Assembly: GCA_029556545.1 (NCBI GenBank)
Contig: JAKQEQ010000170.1
Span: forward strand, 1-17,637
Length of the DNA stretch: 17,637 bases
Origin: Candidatus Hydrogenedentota bacterium
GTDB lineage: Bacteria > Hydrogenedentota > Hydrogenedentia > Hydrogenedentales > JAGMZX01
Direction: 5' to 3'
Part shown: positions 8,672 through 15,917 of the stretch, piece by piece
How the letters are laid out: every line of letters begins with the position of its first letter
Numbering within the stretch: the stretch's first letter is position 1
Program-made: the position numbers and the translations under genes
The notes under the pieces: generated by a model
What the model was told of the DNA's origin: nothing
Seen by the model: the letters and a program-made list of their open reading frames with translations, nothing else
The model's database searches: none

Positions 8672-9607
8672 CTACTGGTTCGGCTGGGCGTCTCTCTGGC
8701 GTGCGGTCCATTCCGCGCTGAGGCGGGGTCGCTCTTTCCAGCGGCGGTGAAACCAGAGCCACTGCTCGGGGTGCTCGCGGACCATCCGCTCGATGGCGTC
8801 CTGGCAGCGCTGCGTGATATCGAGCAGGTCGTTCCGGGTATCGCCGGTGACCTCGTAGGGGATGCTTGGGAAGAATCGCAGGTGGTAGCGTCCGTTCGGC
8901 AGCCGCGTCATACTGGCGGGGTGAATCGGCGCGCCGGTGCGGAGCGCGAGCATAGCGGGGCCGATGGTGGCCCAACAGGGTTGGCCGAAAAAGGTGACGG
9001 GCAGGGCGCTCTCGCGCGGACTCTGATCGATGAGCAGGCCGACAAGCCAGCCGTCACCGAGCATCCGTTGCAGTTCCGCGCCCGCCTTGTCCTTCGGTAT
9101 CGTCTTGATCCCGGCGCTGCGTCGCAGGCCGTTGACGTAGCGGTCCATGACCGGTGCGTCGAAAGACCGCACGACCACGACGAGGCGAAATCCGTGGGCG
9201 ATGAGAATGCGGGGCATCCACTCCCAATTGCCGAGGTGGCCGCCGATCAGTACGGCGCCGCGATTCGGGTCGATGTGCTCGACGCCTTCGACGTCGATAT
9301 GGCGTCGCCATCCGTCGCCGCTCAGCGTGGGCAGTCGCGAGAGTTCGGCGGCGACGCGGACGGCGTTGTGCACCGCGCCGCGCAGGATGCGCTGCTTCGC
9401 CTTGCGGGAGAGCGTGTCGCCGTAAGCGAGATCGAGATTGGCCGTGCCGACGCGGCGCATCCGGGGGACGAGTCGGTAGGCGATTTCCGCGAGGCTTGAA
9501 CCCATGGCGCGCGTAACGGCCAACGGCAGTAGCCGGGTGAAGTAACCAAAGAGGATGGAGACCCACGCTGCAATCTGGCGGCCGAGGCGCCGACCCGCGC
9601 GCGCCAT
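8672..9607 (-). CDS. Lipid A biosynthesis acyltransferase family protein (LpxL/HtrB-like)
   Basis: Predicted inner-membrane acyltransferase adding a secondary acyl chain to a lipid A precursor or a similar glycolipid. The 311 residues match the family length. A hydrophobic N-terminal segment at about 11-31 anchors the protein. The HX4E active-site motif is HLGNWE at 124-129 (His124, Glu129). LIDQSPRES at 192-200 and the C-terminal WFHRRWKERP at 285-294 are family signatures. The ATG at 9607 lies two bases after the stop of the beta-CASP gene, with GAGG seven bases upstream inside that gene, so the pair is co-transcribed and probably coupled. Its presence is the main sign here of an outer membrane containing lipid A. 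Which acyl position it serves is unknown. It converges on the beta-helix gene, leaving 36 bp with no obvious terminator. Confidence 0.93.
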   Translation of the reverse strand: MARAGRRLGRQIAAWVSILFGYFTRLLPLAVTRAMGSSLAEIAYRLVPRMRRVGTANLDLAYGDTLSRKAKQRILRGAVHNAVRVAAELSRLPTLSGDGWRRHIDVEGVEHIDPNRGAVLIGGHLGNWEWMPRILIAHGFRLVVVVRSFDAPVMDRYVNGLRRSAGIKTIPKDKAGAELQRMLGDGWLVGLLIDQSPRESALPVTFFGQPCWATIGPAMLALRTGAPIHPASMTRLPNGRYHLRFFPSIPYEVTGDTRNDLLDITQRCQDAIERMVREHPEQWLWFHRRWKERPRLSAEWTARQRDAQPNQ

Positions 9608-9609
9608 GG

Positions 9610-10986
9610 CTATGCCTCGAGTTCGACGGTATCGCCCGCCAGGGGCGCGAACCGGGCGGCGCCGTTGCTTGTGTTCTCGCGCATCCACGCGATGGCCTCG
9701 GGATCGCCGTGGATGAAGATGATGTTGCGGGGGTGGAAGTGGTCGATGATGTTCTGGAGCGCCCGGCGCGGTGCGTGGGCGCTGAAGTCGAAACGCCGGA
9801 TGTATTCGAGAACCACTTCGACGGGGGCGTAGCCGAGCGCGAAATGGATGAAATCGCCGGGTTTCGCGTGGAGCAGCTTGTAGCCCAGGGTTTCGTGGTC
9901 CAGGTAGCCCACGAAGAAGATGCCGTGGCGTGTTTCCTTGACCATTTCCCGGGCGATCATGGCGGAGGGGGTCGTCTCGACCATCATGCCGGAGGTGGCG
10001 ATGATGATGCAGGGTCGCTCGAGGAGGTGGTCGATGCGCGCGGGGTCCCATACGTTGCCGACGCGGTCGAATAGGTCAAGCGGCCGGAGATAGGCGTCGT
10101 GGCGCAGGAAGTGGTCGAAGCGGTCGTAAATCTCGTACACCGCGCGGCCCAACCCGGAAGCGAAGATGGGCACGCTCGGGATACGTCCCTCTTCCTGAAG
10201 CCGCGAGACGATATTGAGCATTTCCTGTGTGCGGCCCAAGGCGAAACACGGCAGCAGCACGCAGCCGCCGCGGCGCAGCGTCTCGTCGATGGCGTCGGCG
10301 AGCCGGTTCACTTCCTCGTTATAGCACTTGATGTGCGATTCGTCGGTCGCGCCGCGGGTACACTCGATTACCAGGGTGTCCACGTCGAGACGATGATCGA
10401 GCAGCGTGTGCCCGCCCATGAGTTCCTGGTCGCACTCGCAGATGTCGGCGGTGTAGAAGAGGGTATGCCCCGGCATGCGGAGGAGGATGCTGGCGCTCCC
10501 GAGGACATGCCCGGCGTGATGGAAGCTCACTTGTACCGGCGGGTCCGTCGCCAGGTCGATGGGGGTATCCATCGAGAAGCCCTTGATGCAGCGCATGGCG
10601 TAGTGGACGTCGCCGTGGTCGTATAGCGGGTATTCTCGAATGCCCTTTTCACGCGCGAGCGTCTCCATGACGGCCACGCTGTTGTGCAGCATGCGGTCCA
10701 TGATCCGCACGGTCGGTTGCGTGGCGACCGCCTTCGTGAGGGGAAACTCGCGCAGCAGACAGGGAATCGCGCCGATGTGATCGACGTGGGCGTGAGACAC
10801 AATCAGGGCGTCGGGCGGACGGCGCAATAATTCCAACGCGGGCAAGGCGTCCTTGCCTTCTTTCTTCGGGTGGGTCCCGCAATCGAGCAGAATCTGACAT
10901 CCGTCAACGGAGACCCGGTAACACGTGGCCCCGACTTCGCCGCCGCCGCCCAGGACCGTAAAGGTAATCGAGGGTGATCCGCTCAT
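9610..10986 (-). CDS. Beta-CASP metallo-beta-lactamase-fold hydrolase (RNA-processing type)
   Basis: Predicted zinc-dependent nuclease of the CPSF73/Ysh1-like beta-CASP group, acting on RNA in the cytosol. The 458 residues carry HAHVDH at 65-70 (metal motif 2), GHVLGSA with His160 (motif 3) and TAD with Asp181 (motif 4). The beta-CASP part has motif A at Glu208 (IECT), CFALGRTQE at 247-255, motif B His404 in FSAHAPRR, and motif C His426 in FIHGDPEA. The usual SAHAD has become SAHAP. It lacks KH domains and the C-terminal RNase J domain. The ATG at 10986 lies only 9 bases past a good -10 box, so the mRNA is predicted to be almost leaderless. A GTG at 10995 would lie upstream of the expected transcript start. 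It heads the operon with the acyltransferase. Confidence 0.92.
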   Translation of the reverse strand: MSGSPSITFTVLGGGGEVGATCYRVSVDGCQILLDCGTHPKKEGKDALPALELLRRPPDALIVSHAHVDHIGAIPCLLREFPLTKAVATQPTVRIMDRMLHNSVAVMETLAREKGIREYPLYDHGDVHYAMRCIKGFSMDTPIDLATDPPVQVSFHHAGHVLGSASILLRMPGHTLFYTADICECDQELMGGHTLLDHRLDVDTLVIECTRGATDESHIKCYNEEVNRLADAIDETLRRGGCVLLPCFALGRTQEMLNIVSRLQEEGRIPSVPIFASGLGRAVYEIYDRFDHFLRHDAYLRPLDLFDRVGNVWDPARIDHLLERPCIIIATSGMMVETTPSAMIAREMVKETRHGIFFVGYLDHETLGYKLLHAKPGDFIHFALGYAPVEVVLEYIRRFDFSAHAPRRALQNIIDHFHPRNIIFIHGDPEAIAWMRENTSNGAARFAPLAGDTVELEA

Positions 10987-10995
10987 ACGCGACAC

Positions 10996-11025
10996 ATTCT
11001 ATTCGCAATTTGTCCGCGAATGCAA
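10996..11025 (-). promoter_or_regulatory. Promoter of the beta-CASP / acyltransferase operon
   Basis: On the minus strand, TTGCAT (11020-11025) and TAGAAT (10996-11001) are separated by 18 bases. The same -35 hexamer occurs in the guaBA promoter. The expected start of transcription near 10989 is within a few bases of the ATG at 10986. Confidence 0.6.
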
Positions 11026-11085
11026 CATCGGATCTGCAACTCCTGAATTCACAGGGACATAGTGCACAGTCGCGTTCCGTGGCGT

Positions 11086-11115
11086 TTGACGATACAAATT
11101 CGCATTCCCTAGAAT
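11086..11115 (+). promoter_or_regulatory. Promoter of menFDH
   Basis: TTGACG (11086-11091, five of six matches) and TAGAAT (11110-11115, five of six) are separated by 18 bases. Transcription would begin near 11122, leaving a leader of about 41 bases before the menF ATG at 11163. Confidence 0.65.
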
Positions 11116-11119
11116 GCGA
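11100..11119. promoter_or_regulatory. Palindrome over the menF -10 box, operator candidate
   Basis: TCGCATTC (11100-11107) and GAATGCGA (11112-11119) form a perfect 8-base inverted repeat around CCTA. The -10 hexamer TAGAAT lies inside it, so a bound repressor would block RNA polymerase. The half-site GAATGC recurs at 11018-11023, near the -35 box of the divergent promoter. No regulator gene is in view. Confidence 0.45.
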
Positions 11120-11162
11120 GGCACACACGCCCCGTCGTGAGGGAGGCCGTTCCACGTCCGCC

Positions 11163-12575
11163 ATGTCCGAAAAGTCCGACCAGTCCGAAGCCGCGTTGTC
11201 CCTCGAGGCGGCGATACGCCGCGCGGGCGCGCGCGCGGTCGAGGCCCTGACCGGCGCGTCCGCCGCTCCCGCGACGGTACGGCGCCTGGCGCGCGTGCAA
11301 GTCCCAATCGGTGAAGTCGCGGCGCTTGACTGGCTTCGCGCCCAGGCGCATCTGACGCAGTACTATTGGGCGGACCGGGACAATGCGTTTGAGATGGCGG
11401 GCGTCGGAGAGGCGGACGTGGTCGCTCCGGGTCAGGGAGACTTCGCCGGAGGCGACGTGTTTGCGTTCATGCGGGAGCGGCTTTCGCCCGAGGTGCGTGG
11501 CCAGCGTTATTACGGCGGCTTTCGCTTTCATCCGGGGCCGCCCCGCGGGGAACGTTGGCGCGCGTTTCACGATTTTCGTTTCGTCGTGCCGCGTTTCGAG
11601 GTCGTGCGGCGCGGGAAGCGGTATGATTTTGCCTGCAACGTCTTGCTGGGCGACGGGGCGGCGAACCGCCGCACGCTGGACGCCGTCGTCGAGATGCTCG
11701 AGTCGCTGCGCCAGCCCGTGCGCATGGCTAGGCTGCCGTTCCCGCCGGTGACGGCGCGGTCCGATGCGCCGGACCGGGCGTGTTGGGAGGCGACGGTGTA
11801 CGCCGCGCTTGAGGCCTTTCGCACGACGCCTTTAGAGAAGGTGGTGCTCGCGCGCGAGACGGTTTTCGAGACAGAGGGTCCGCTGGACCCCGTGGCGGTT
11901 CTTGCGCGGTTGGTCGAGTACACGGAGCAGTCCTTCGACTTCTGCTTTCATCCCGCGCCGGATCGCGCGTTCATTGGTGCGTCGCCGGAGTTGTTGTATC
12001 GGCGAAGCCAGTGTTTTCTCGAAAGCGAGGCGGTCGCGGGGACGCGCCCGCGCGGCCACACGGACGCGGAAGACGCCTTGCTGGGCGAGGTGTTGCTGAC
12101 GGACGACAAGAGCCGGCGAGAGCACGCCTATGTCGTCAAGATGTTGCGCAAGACATTTAAGGGTTTGTGTCGATCTGTGCGTTTCGATGAGAAGCCGTCG
12201 TTGCTGCGGCTGCGCAACGTGCAGCATCTTAAGGCGCGCATCGAGGGACTAATCGAGGGTCCCGAAGACGACGCGGCCTTGATCCGGGCGCTGCACCCGA
12301 CGCCCGCCGTGGGCGGCACGCCGCGCGCGGCGGCCCTGCGATGGATCGAGGAGTACGAGCCTTTCGACCGGGGCATCTACGCCTCGCCCGTGGGCTGGGT
12401 CGCGGCGGTCGGCGCGGAGTTCTGTGTCGGCATTCGCTCGGGACTCGTGCAAGGCAACACGTTGGCGCTGTATAACGGCGCGGGGATTGTGGCGGGTTCG
12501 GACCCGGCGGAAGAGTGGATGGAACTCGAACATAAGATGGGAAACTTTCTCAAGGTCCTGTTCGACTATGCTTGA
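11163..12575 (+). CDS. menF: Isochorismate synthase
   Basis: Converts chorismate to isochorismate, the entry step of classical menaquinone synthesis; cytosolic and Mg2+-dependent. The 470 residues match the family. The chorismate-binding domain fills the C-terminal part from about 205. Lys226 in EKVVLARE is the expected general base. ESEAVAGTRPRG at 287-298 holds the catalytic acid Glu289. Other ligands are His378 in LHPTPAVGG and the Mg-binding Glu454 in EWMELEHK. The ATG at 11163 is preceded by GGGAGG at 11141-11146, which is distant (16 bases), so initiation may be weak; no better start is seen. The last 8 bases overlap menD. Anthranilate or salicylate synthases share the fold, but the menD/menH context settles the role. 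Confidence 0.95.
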   Translation: MSEKSDQSEAALSLEAAIRRAGARAVEALTGASAAPATVRRLARVQVPIGEVAALDWLRAQAHLTQYYWADRDNAFEMAGVGEADVVAPGQGDFAGGDVFAFMRERLSPEVRGQRYYGGFRFHPGPPRGERWRAFHDFRFVVPRFEVVRRGKRYDFACNVLLGDGAANRRTLDAVVEMLESLRQPVRMARLPFPPVTARSDAPDRACWEATVYAALEAFRTTPLEKVVLARETVFETEGPLDPVAVLARLVEYTEQSFDFCFHPAPDRAFIGASPELLYRRSQCFLESEAVAGTRPRGHTDAEDALLGEVLLTDDKSRREHAYVVKMLRKTFKGLCRSVRFDEKPSLLRLRNVQHLKARIEGLIEGPEDDAALIRALHPTPAVGGTPRAAALRWIEEYEPFDRGIYASPVGWVAAVGAEFCVGIRSGLVQGNTLALYNGAGIVAGSDPAEEWMELEHKMGNFLKVLFDYA

Positions 12576-14370
12576 TAGCGCGCCTAACCTCAATCACTTC
12601 TGGTCCGCGTTGATTGTCGAGGAACTCGTCCGTTGCGCCGCAGGCGTCTTCTGCCTTTCGCCGGGATCGCGGTCGACGCCGGCGGCGACGGCCGTAGCGC
12701 AGAACGCCGCCGCTCGGTCCGTGGTGCACTTCGATGAACGCGGCGCGGGGTTTCACGCGCTCGGCTGGGCTTCGGCGACAGGCCGGCCCGCCGTGTTGGT
12801 TTGTACCTCCGGGACGGCGGCGGCCAACTACTGGCCCGCTGTGGTCGAGGCGGCGCAATCGCAGATACCGTTAATCCTGTTGACGGCGGACCGCCCCTCG
12901 GAATTGCTCGCGTGCGGCGCGAACCAGGCCGTCGATCAGGCCAAGCTCTTCGGCGACTACGTAAGGTGGCGCTTCGGTCTTCCGTGTCCCGACGTTCGTA
13001 TTCCGCCGGAAGTGTTGCTGACGACCGTGGATCACGCGGTGTATCGCGCATGCCGCGCCCCCGCCGGGCCGGTGCACCTCAACTGCATGTTCCGCGAGCC
13101 ACTCGCGCCCGTGGACGACGGTGCGGACCTCGCCGCATACGGTGCGTCGCTCGGACCTTGGCGCGAGAGCCGGCGACCGTATACGTGCTGGGAGGAGGGT
13201 GGCACGGGCCTCGCGCCCGTGGTGGCGGACCACGGGCAGGATGCCCATGCCACGAGCGCGGTGCTCGAAACGGTTCAGCGCGCCCGGCGCGGCCTTATCC
13301 TGGTCGGCTTACTGCGGCAGCAAGAAGAAGTGGATGCGGTTCGCGGGCTCGCGCGCGCGTTGGACTGGTCCGTGTTTCCCGACGTGGCGTCCGGGCTGCG
13401 TCTCGGCGGGATCGAGGGGAATGTCGTTGCGCACTATGATCAGTTATTGCTCTCGGACTCGTTTCGCGGGTTGTGCGCGCCGGATGTTGTGCTGCATCTC
13501 GGCGGACCGATGACCTCGAAGCGGGTGATCGAACATCTGGCGGCGAAGCGGCCCGAGTACGTGCGCGTGGCGGGGCATCCCGAGCGCGTAGACCCGCTGC
13601 ATCGTGTAACGCGGCGCATCGAGATGGACGTGGCGGTTTTCGCGCGTTGGCTGGCCGCGTCCGCGCCCGGCGCGGCGGATGCGGCGTGGTGCGACGCGTT
13701 GCGCCGGGCAAACCGCGCGGCGGCGGCAGCGATCGCCGCGTGGGAGCGGGATCGGGATGAACTCGACGAAATTGCCGTCGCGCGGCTGGTCCCCGAACTG
13801 CTGCCGGAGGGCGCGGCGATCTTCTGCGGCAACAGCATGCCGATTCGCGATCTTGACATGTATGCCCCCGGCGACGGCGCGGCGGTCCGGGTGTTTGCGA
13901 ATCGCGGCGCGAGCGGCATCGACGGCAACATCGCGACGGCGGCGGGCGTGGCGCGGGCGCTGCAAGGGCCAATGGCGGCGGTGATCGGTGACTTGGCGGC
14001 GCTGCACGATCTTAATTCCCTGGCGCTGCTGCGTGGCATGGACACGCCTTTCATTCTCGTGATCGTCAACAATGATGGGGGCGGTATCTTCTCGTTTCTG
14101 CCCGTCGCGGAATACCCGGACCACTTTGAGCGATTCTTCGCCGCGCCGCACGGCTTGTGCTTCCGCGATGCCGCCGGGCTGTTCGGCCTTGGCTACTGCA
14201 ACCCACGGACCAAGGCGGACTTCGAGGTTGCTTTTCGTTCCGCGCTCGAAGCGGGCGGGGCCGTAATCATCGAGGTCAACACCAAGCGCGACGAGAACCT
14301 GGTCGTACATCGTGCGCTTCAGGCGGAAATCGCCGCGGTCACCGACGGAGCGTGTATGACGAATGCGTGA
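12568..14370 (+). CDS. menD: SEPHCHC synthase (2-succinyl-5-enolpyruvyl-6-hydroxy-3-cyclohexene-1-carboxylate synthase)
   Basis: Thiamine-diphosphate enzyme joining 2-oxoglutarate-derived succinic semialdehyde to isochorismate with loss of CO2. The 600 residues carry SPGSRSTP at 31-38, the cofactor-activating Glu57 in DERGAG, CTSGTAAANYWPAVVEA at 79-95, and the ThDP motif from GDLAALHDLNSLALL (474-488) to VNNDGGGIFSFLP (500-512). Domain order is pyrimidine-binding, central, pyrophosphate-binding. The ATG lies inside the end of menF (8-base overlap), so the two are coupled. It is longer than E. coli MenD (about 556). Part of the excess is residues 211-229, encoded by a palindromic repeat inserted in frame in the linker after the first domain. 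All recognised catalytic segments are intact, so the enzyme is expected to work. Confidence 0.96.
   Translation: MLDSAPNLNHFWSALIVEELVRCAAGVFCLSPGSRSTPAATAVAQNAAARSVVHFDERGAGFHALGWASATGRPAVLVCTSGTAAANYWPAVVEAAQSQIPLILLTADRPSELLACGANQAVDQAKLFGDYVRWRFGLPCPDVRIPPEVLLTTVDHAVYRACRAPAGPVHLNCMFREPLAPVDDGADLAAYGASLGPWRESRRPYTCWEEGGTGLAPVVADHGQDAHATSAVLETVQRARRGLILVGLLRQQEEVDAVRGLARALDWSVFPDVASGLRLGGIEGNVVAHYDQLLLSDSFRGLCAPDVVLHLGGPMTSKRVIEHLAAKRPEYVRVAGHPERVDPLHRVTRRIEMDVAVFARWLAASAPGAADAAWCDALRRANRAAAAAIAAWERDRDELDEIAVARLVPELLPEGAAIFCGNSMPIRDLDMYAPGDGAAVRVFANRGASGIDGNIATAAGVARALQGPMAAVIGDLAALHDLNSLALLRGMDTPFILVIVNNDGGGIFSFLPVAEYPDHFERFFAAPHGLCFRDAAGLFGLGYCNPRTKADFEVAFRSALEAGGAVIIEVNTKRDENLVVHRALQAEIAAVTDGACMTNA
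13199..13253. repeat. 55-bp palindromic interspersed repeat within menD
   Basis: Outer arms GTGGCACGGGC (13199-13209) and GCCCATGCCAC (13243-13253) pair at 10 of 11 positions. The inner arms GCCCGTGGT (13215-13223) and ACCACGGGC (13229-13237) pair perfectly around the 5-base loop GGCGG. The menD frame reads it as GTGLAPVVADHGQDAHAT, and the reverse strand can be read as MGILPVVRHHGREARAT. Both resemble translations of a dispersed repeat I recall in many Planctomycetes and Hydrogenedentes proteins (GTGxPPV...GRDAHAT). That identification is from memory. The palindromic fold and the in-frame position are visible directly. Confidence 0.7.
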
Positions 14371-14430
14371 CCCGCGCCGCAGCGCGAATGCGGAGCAGTC
14401 CGTGCGCGGCCCGGTAAGGAGAGACAGACA

Positions 14431-15252
14431 TTGCGGAAGAATCCCCCGGCGGCATGGCGCATAGTGGGCGATGCGACGGCGCCGCCGGTTGTGTTTCTGC
14501 ACGGATTTCTGGGCGATGCGAGCGACTGGCGCGACGTTGCCGGCGTCTTGTCCGACAAATTCCGATGCATCTGTGTCGATTTGAACGGGCTTATCGCAAA
14601 CAACGCGCGGGCGGGCGACATGGCGGGCGTCGCGCGGGACCTGTTCAAGCGGCTGGAGGCCTCGGGCGTCTCGCGGGCGGCGTGGGTGGGCTACTCGATG
14701 GGCGGGCGGCTTGCGTTGTATTGCGCCCTCGAGCAGCCGGACCGTGTTTCGCGTCTCGTGCTCGAATCGGCTTCGCCCGGCCTTCGCGACGCGGCGGAGC
14801 GGTCGCAGCGGCGGGAGCATGACGCGGCGCTTGCGCGGCGGCTCGAAGAGGCGGCCGCGGCGGGGCAAGGGCCGGGCAACGCGGTATTTCGGGCGCTGCT
14901 CGAGTGGTGGTACGACCAGCCGCTGTTCGCCAGTCTGCGCGGTCGGCCCGAATTGTGCGAGGAAGTGATCTTTGGCCGCCTGCACGGTAAACCGCGTGTC
15001 CTAGCGGCGGTATTGCGCGCATTGAGCGTGGCGGACCAGCCCGACCTGTGGCCGCGATTGACGGAACACCGCATTCCGACGCTGTTGATCGTGGGGGACC
15101 TCGACCGGCGGTACCGCATCCTGGCGGAGGAAATGCTCGAGGCGTGCCCGGCGTTCGCGGTGAAGGTCTTCGACGGCTGCGGCCACAACGTGCACCTCGA
15201 AAACCCCGGCGGCTATACTACCGTTGTGCGCGCGTTCCTGTCGGCGCAGTAA
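14431..15252 (+). CDS. menH: SHCHC synthase, alpha/beta hydrolase (2-succinyl-6-hydroxy-2,4-cyclohexadiene-1-carboxylate synthase)
   Basis: Eliminates pyruvate from SEPHCHC to give SHCHC, the step after MenD. The 273 residues have the alpha/beta-hydrolase fold: VFLHGFLGDASDW at 21-33, nucleophile Ser89 in GYSMGGR, Asp225 in GDLDRR and His252 in GCGHNVHLENP. MenH-specific features include Arg93 after the nucleophile, LESASPGL at 111-118, the basic stretch after it, and WWYDQPLFASL at 159-169. These argue against a generic esterase. Translation starts at TTG 14431, backed by AAGGAG (14416-14421) nine bases upstream; no ATG or GTG fits better. The second-strand loop reads VDLNGLIANNARAG instead of the common VDLPGHG. 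The gene sits 60 bp after menD and is closed by the terminator at 15285-15315. Confidence 0.93.
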   Translation: MRKNPPAAWRIVGDATAPPVVFLHGFLGDASDWRDVAGVLSDKFRCICVDLNGLIANNARAGDMAGVARDLFKRLEASGVSRAAWVGYSMGGRLALYCALEQPDRVSRLVLESASPGLRDAAERSQRREHDAALARRLEEAAAAGQGPGNAVFRALLEWWYDQPLFASLRGRPELCEEVIFGRLHGKPRVLAAVLRALSVADQPDLWPRLTEHRIPTLLIVGDLDRRYRILAEEMLEACPAFAVKVFDGCGHNVHLENPGGYTTVVRAFLSAQ

Positions 15253-15284
15253 TTGTCCTGGCCCCTTGCGAAGGACGCCCCGAC

Positions 15285-15315
15285 CGGCTGCGAGGCCGCG
15301 CGAGCCGTGTTTTTT
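15285..15315 (+). terminator. Rho-independent terminator after menFDH
   Basis: CGGCTGCG (15285-15292) pairs with CGC-AGCCG (15299-15307, one bulged G) around the loop AGGCCG, followed directly by TGTTTTTT (15308-15315). The eight-pair GC-rich stem and T-tract form a standard terminator 32 bases past the menH stop. Confidence 0.6.
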
Positions 15316-15328
15316 CGCGGCCCGCCTG

Positions 15329-15337
15329 TGCTATCCT
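15329..15337 (+). promoter_or_regulatory. Candidate extended -10 element of the toxin-antitoxin operon
   Basis: TGC followed by TATCCT lies about 42 bases before the antitoxin ATG and just after the menH terminator. No good -35 box is visible at the right distance, so this rests on the extended -10 pattern alone. A similar TGTGCTA sequence occurs upstream of the beta-helix gene at 6793-6799. Confidence 0.3.
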
Positions 15338-15378
15338 GACTGTATTCTTGACGATATGTCGGTTGAGGAGATGAAATA

Positions 15379-15609
15379 ATGAGCACGTTGACCGATGTCA
15401 CTAGGGAAGCCTTGTCGCTTCCCGTCGAAGACCGCGTTGTACTGGCGCAACGTGTTTGGGACAGCATGGAGCACTTTGTGGACGCCGACATCGAGCAGGC
15501 ATGGATGGATGAGTCGGACCGAAGATGGCGAGAGATTGAGGAAGGGAAGGTCGAGTGCCAGTCGGCGGACGAGGTAATGAAACGAGCGCGCAAGGCTCTG
15601 GGACGCTAA
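15379..15609 (+). CDS. Antitoxin of a type II toxin-antitoxin pair (addiction-module component family)
   Basis: The 76-residue acidic protein resembles the short addiction-module antitoxins paired with ParE/RelE toxins. Its N-terminal helix TREALSLPVEDRVVLAQRVW at 8-27 is the typical opening of this family, and the C-terminal half (DESDRRWREIEEGKVE, then a basic tail KRARKALGR) would wrap the toxin. Such proteins usually also repress their own operon, although no clear DNA-binding domain can be seen here. The ATG at 15379 follows GAGGAG by 8 bases. The last 55 bases overlap the toxin gene. The pair stands between menH and menB, behind a terminator, so it probably has its own promoter. Confidence 0.85.
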   Translation: MSTLTDVTREALSLPVEDRVVLAQRVWDSMEHFVDADIEQAWMDESDRRWREIEEGKVECQSADEVMKRARKALGR

Positions 15610-15917
15610 TCCTCGACTACCATCCCAGCGCAGCCGCGGAACTGAGCGCGGCGGCCCAATTCTATGAGGGGAAATGCGCCGGCCTCGGGCACAAGTTCCT
15701 GGACGCTGTCGATCGGACACTTGCCGCCTTGCGGCAGTCTCCGATGCTCGGACGGCCCGAAGCGAGCGGAAAAAGAAAATGGCCCATGCGGCGTTTTCCA
15801 TATGCGATTATTTACAGGATCGAAGGCGTCTCTCTGTTTGTGCTGGCGATAGCTCACACCAGCAGAAAGCCAGGCTATTGGACCGTGAGGGACGAATCGT
15901 CCGATGTAGAACAATAG
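15555..15917 (+). CDS. ParE/RelE-family toxin
   Basis: Predicted toxin of a type II addiction module; ParE members poison DNA gyrase and RelE members cut ribosome-bound mRNA, and this sequence sits nearer the ParE/plasmid-stabilisation side. The core from residue 17 has LDYHPSAAAEL at 20-30, then GLGHKFLDAVDRTLAAL, and the family hallmark RRFPYAIIYRIEG at about 79-91, ending in AIAHTSRKPGYW. The only start codon in frame is GTG 15555, with GGAAGGG 8 bases upstream. It adds a 16-residue extension encoded inside the antitoxin gene. No ATG exists near the antitoxin stop, where such toxins usually begin. The frame is otherwise intact, so an active toxin is plausible. menB follows after 21 bases. 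Confidence 0.85.
   Translation: MPVGGRGNETSAQGSGTLILDYHPSAAAELSAAAQFYEGKCAGLGHKFLDAVDRTLAALRQSPMLGRPEASGKRKWPMRRFPYAIIYRIEGVSLFVLAIAHTSRKPGYWTVRDESSDVEQ

Noticed and set aside
13444-14985. Minus-strand open frame of 513 codons spanning menD and menH
   Set aside because: It crosses two well-supported genes antisense and is rich in Arg/His/Pro, as expected of a reverse-frame reading of GC-rich genes.
15294-15322. GGCCGCG / CGCGGCC inverted repeat
   Set aside because: The T-tract falls in its loop, and the overlapping hairpin ending at 15307 explains the sequence better as a terminator.
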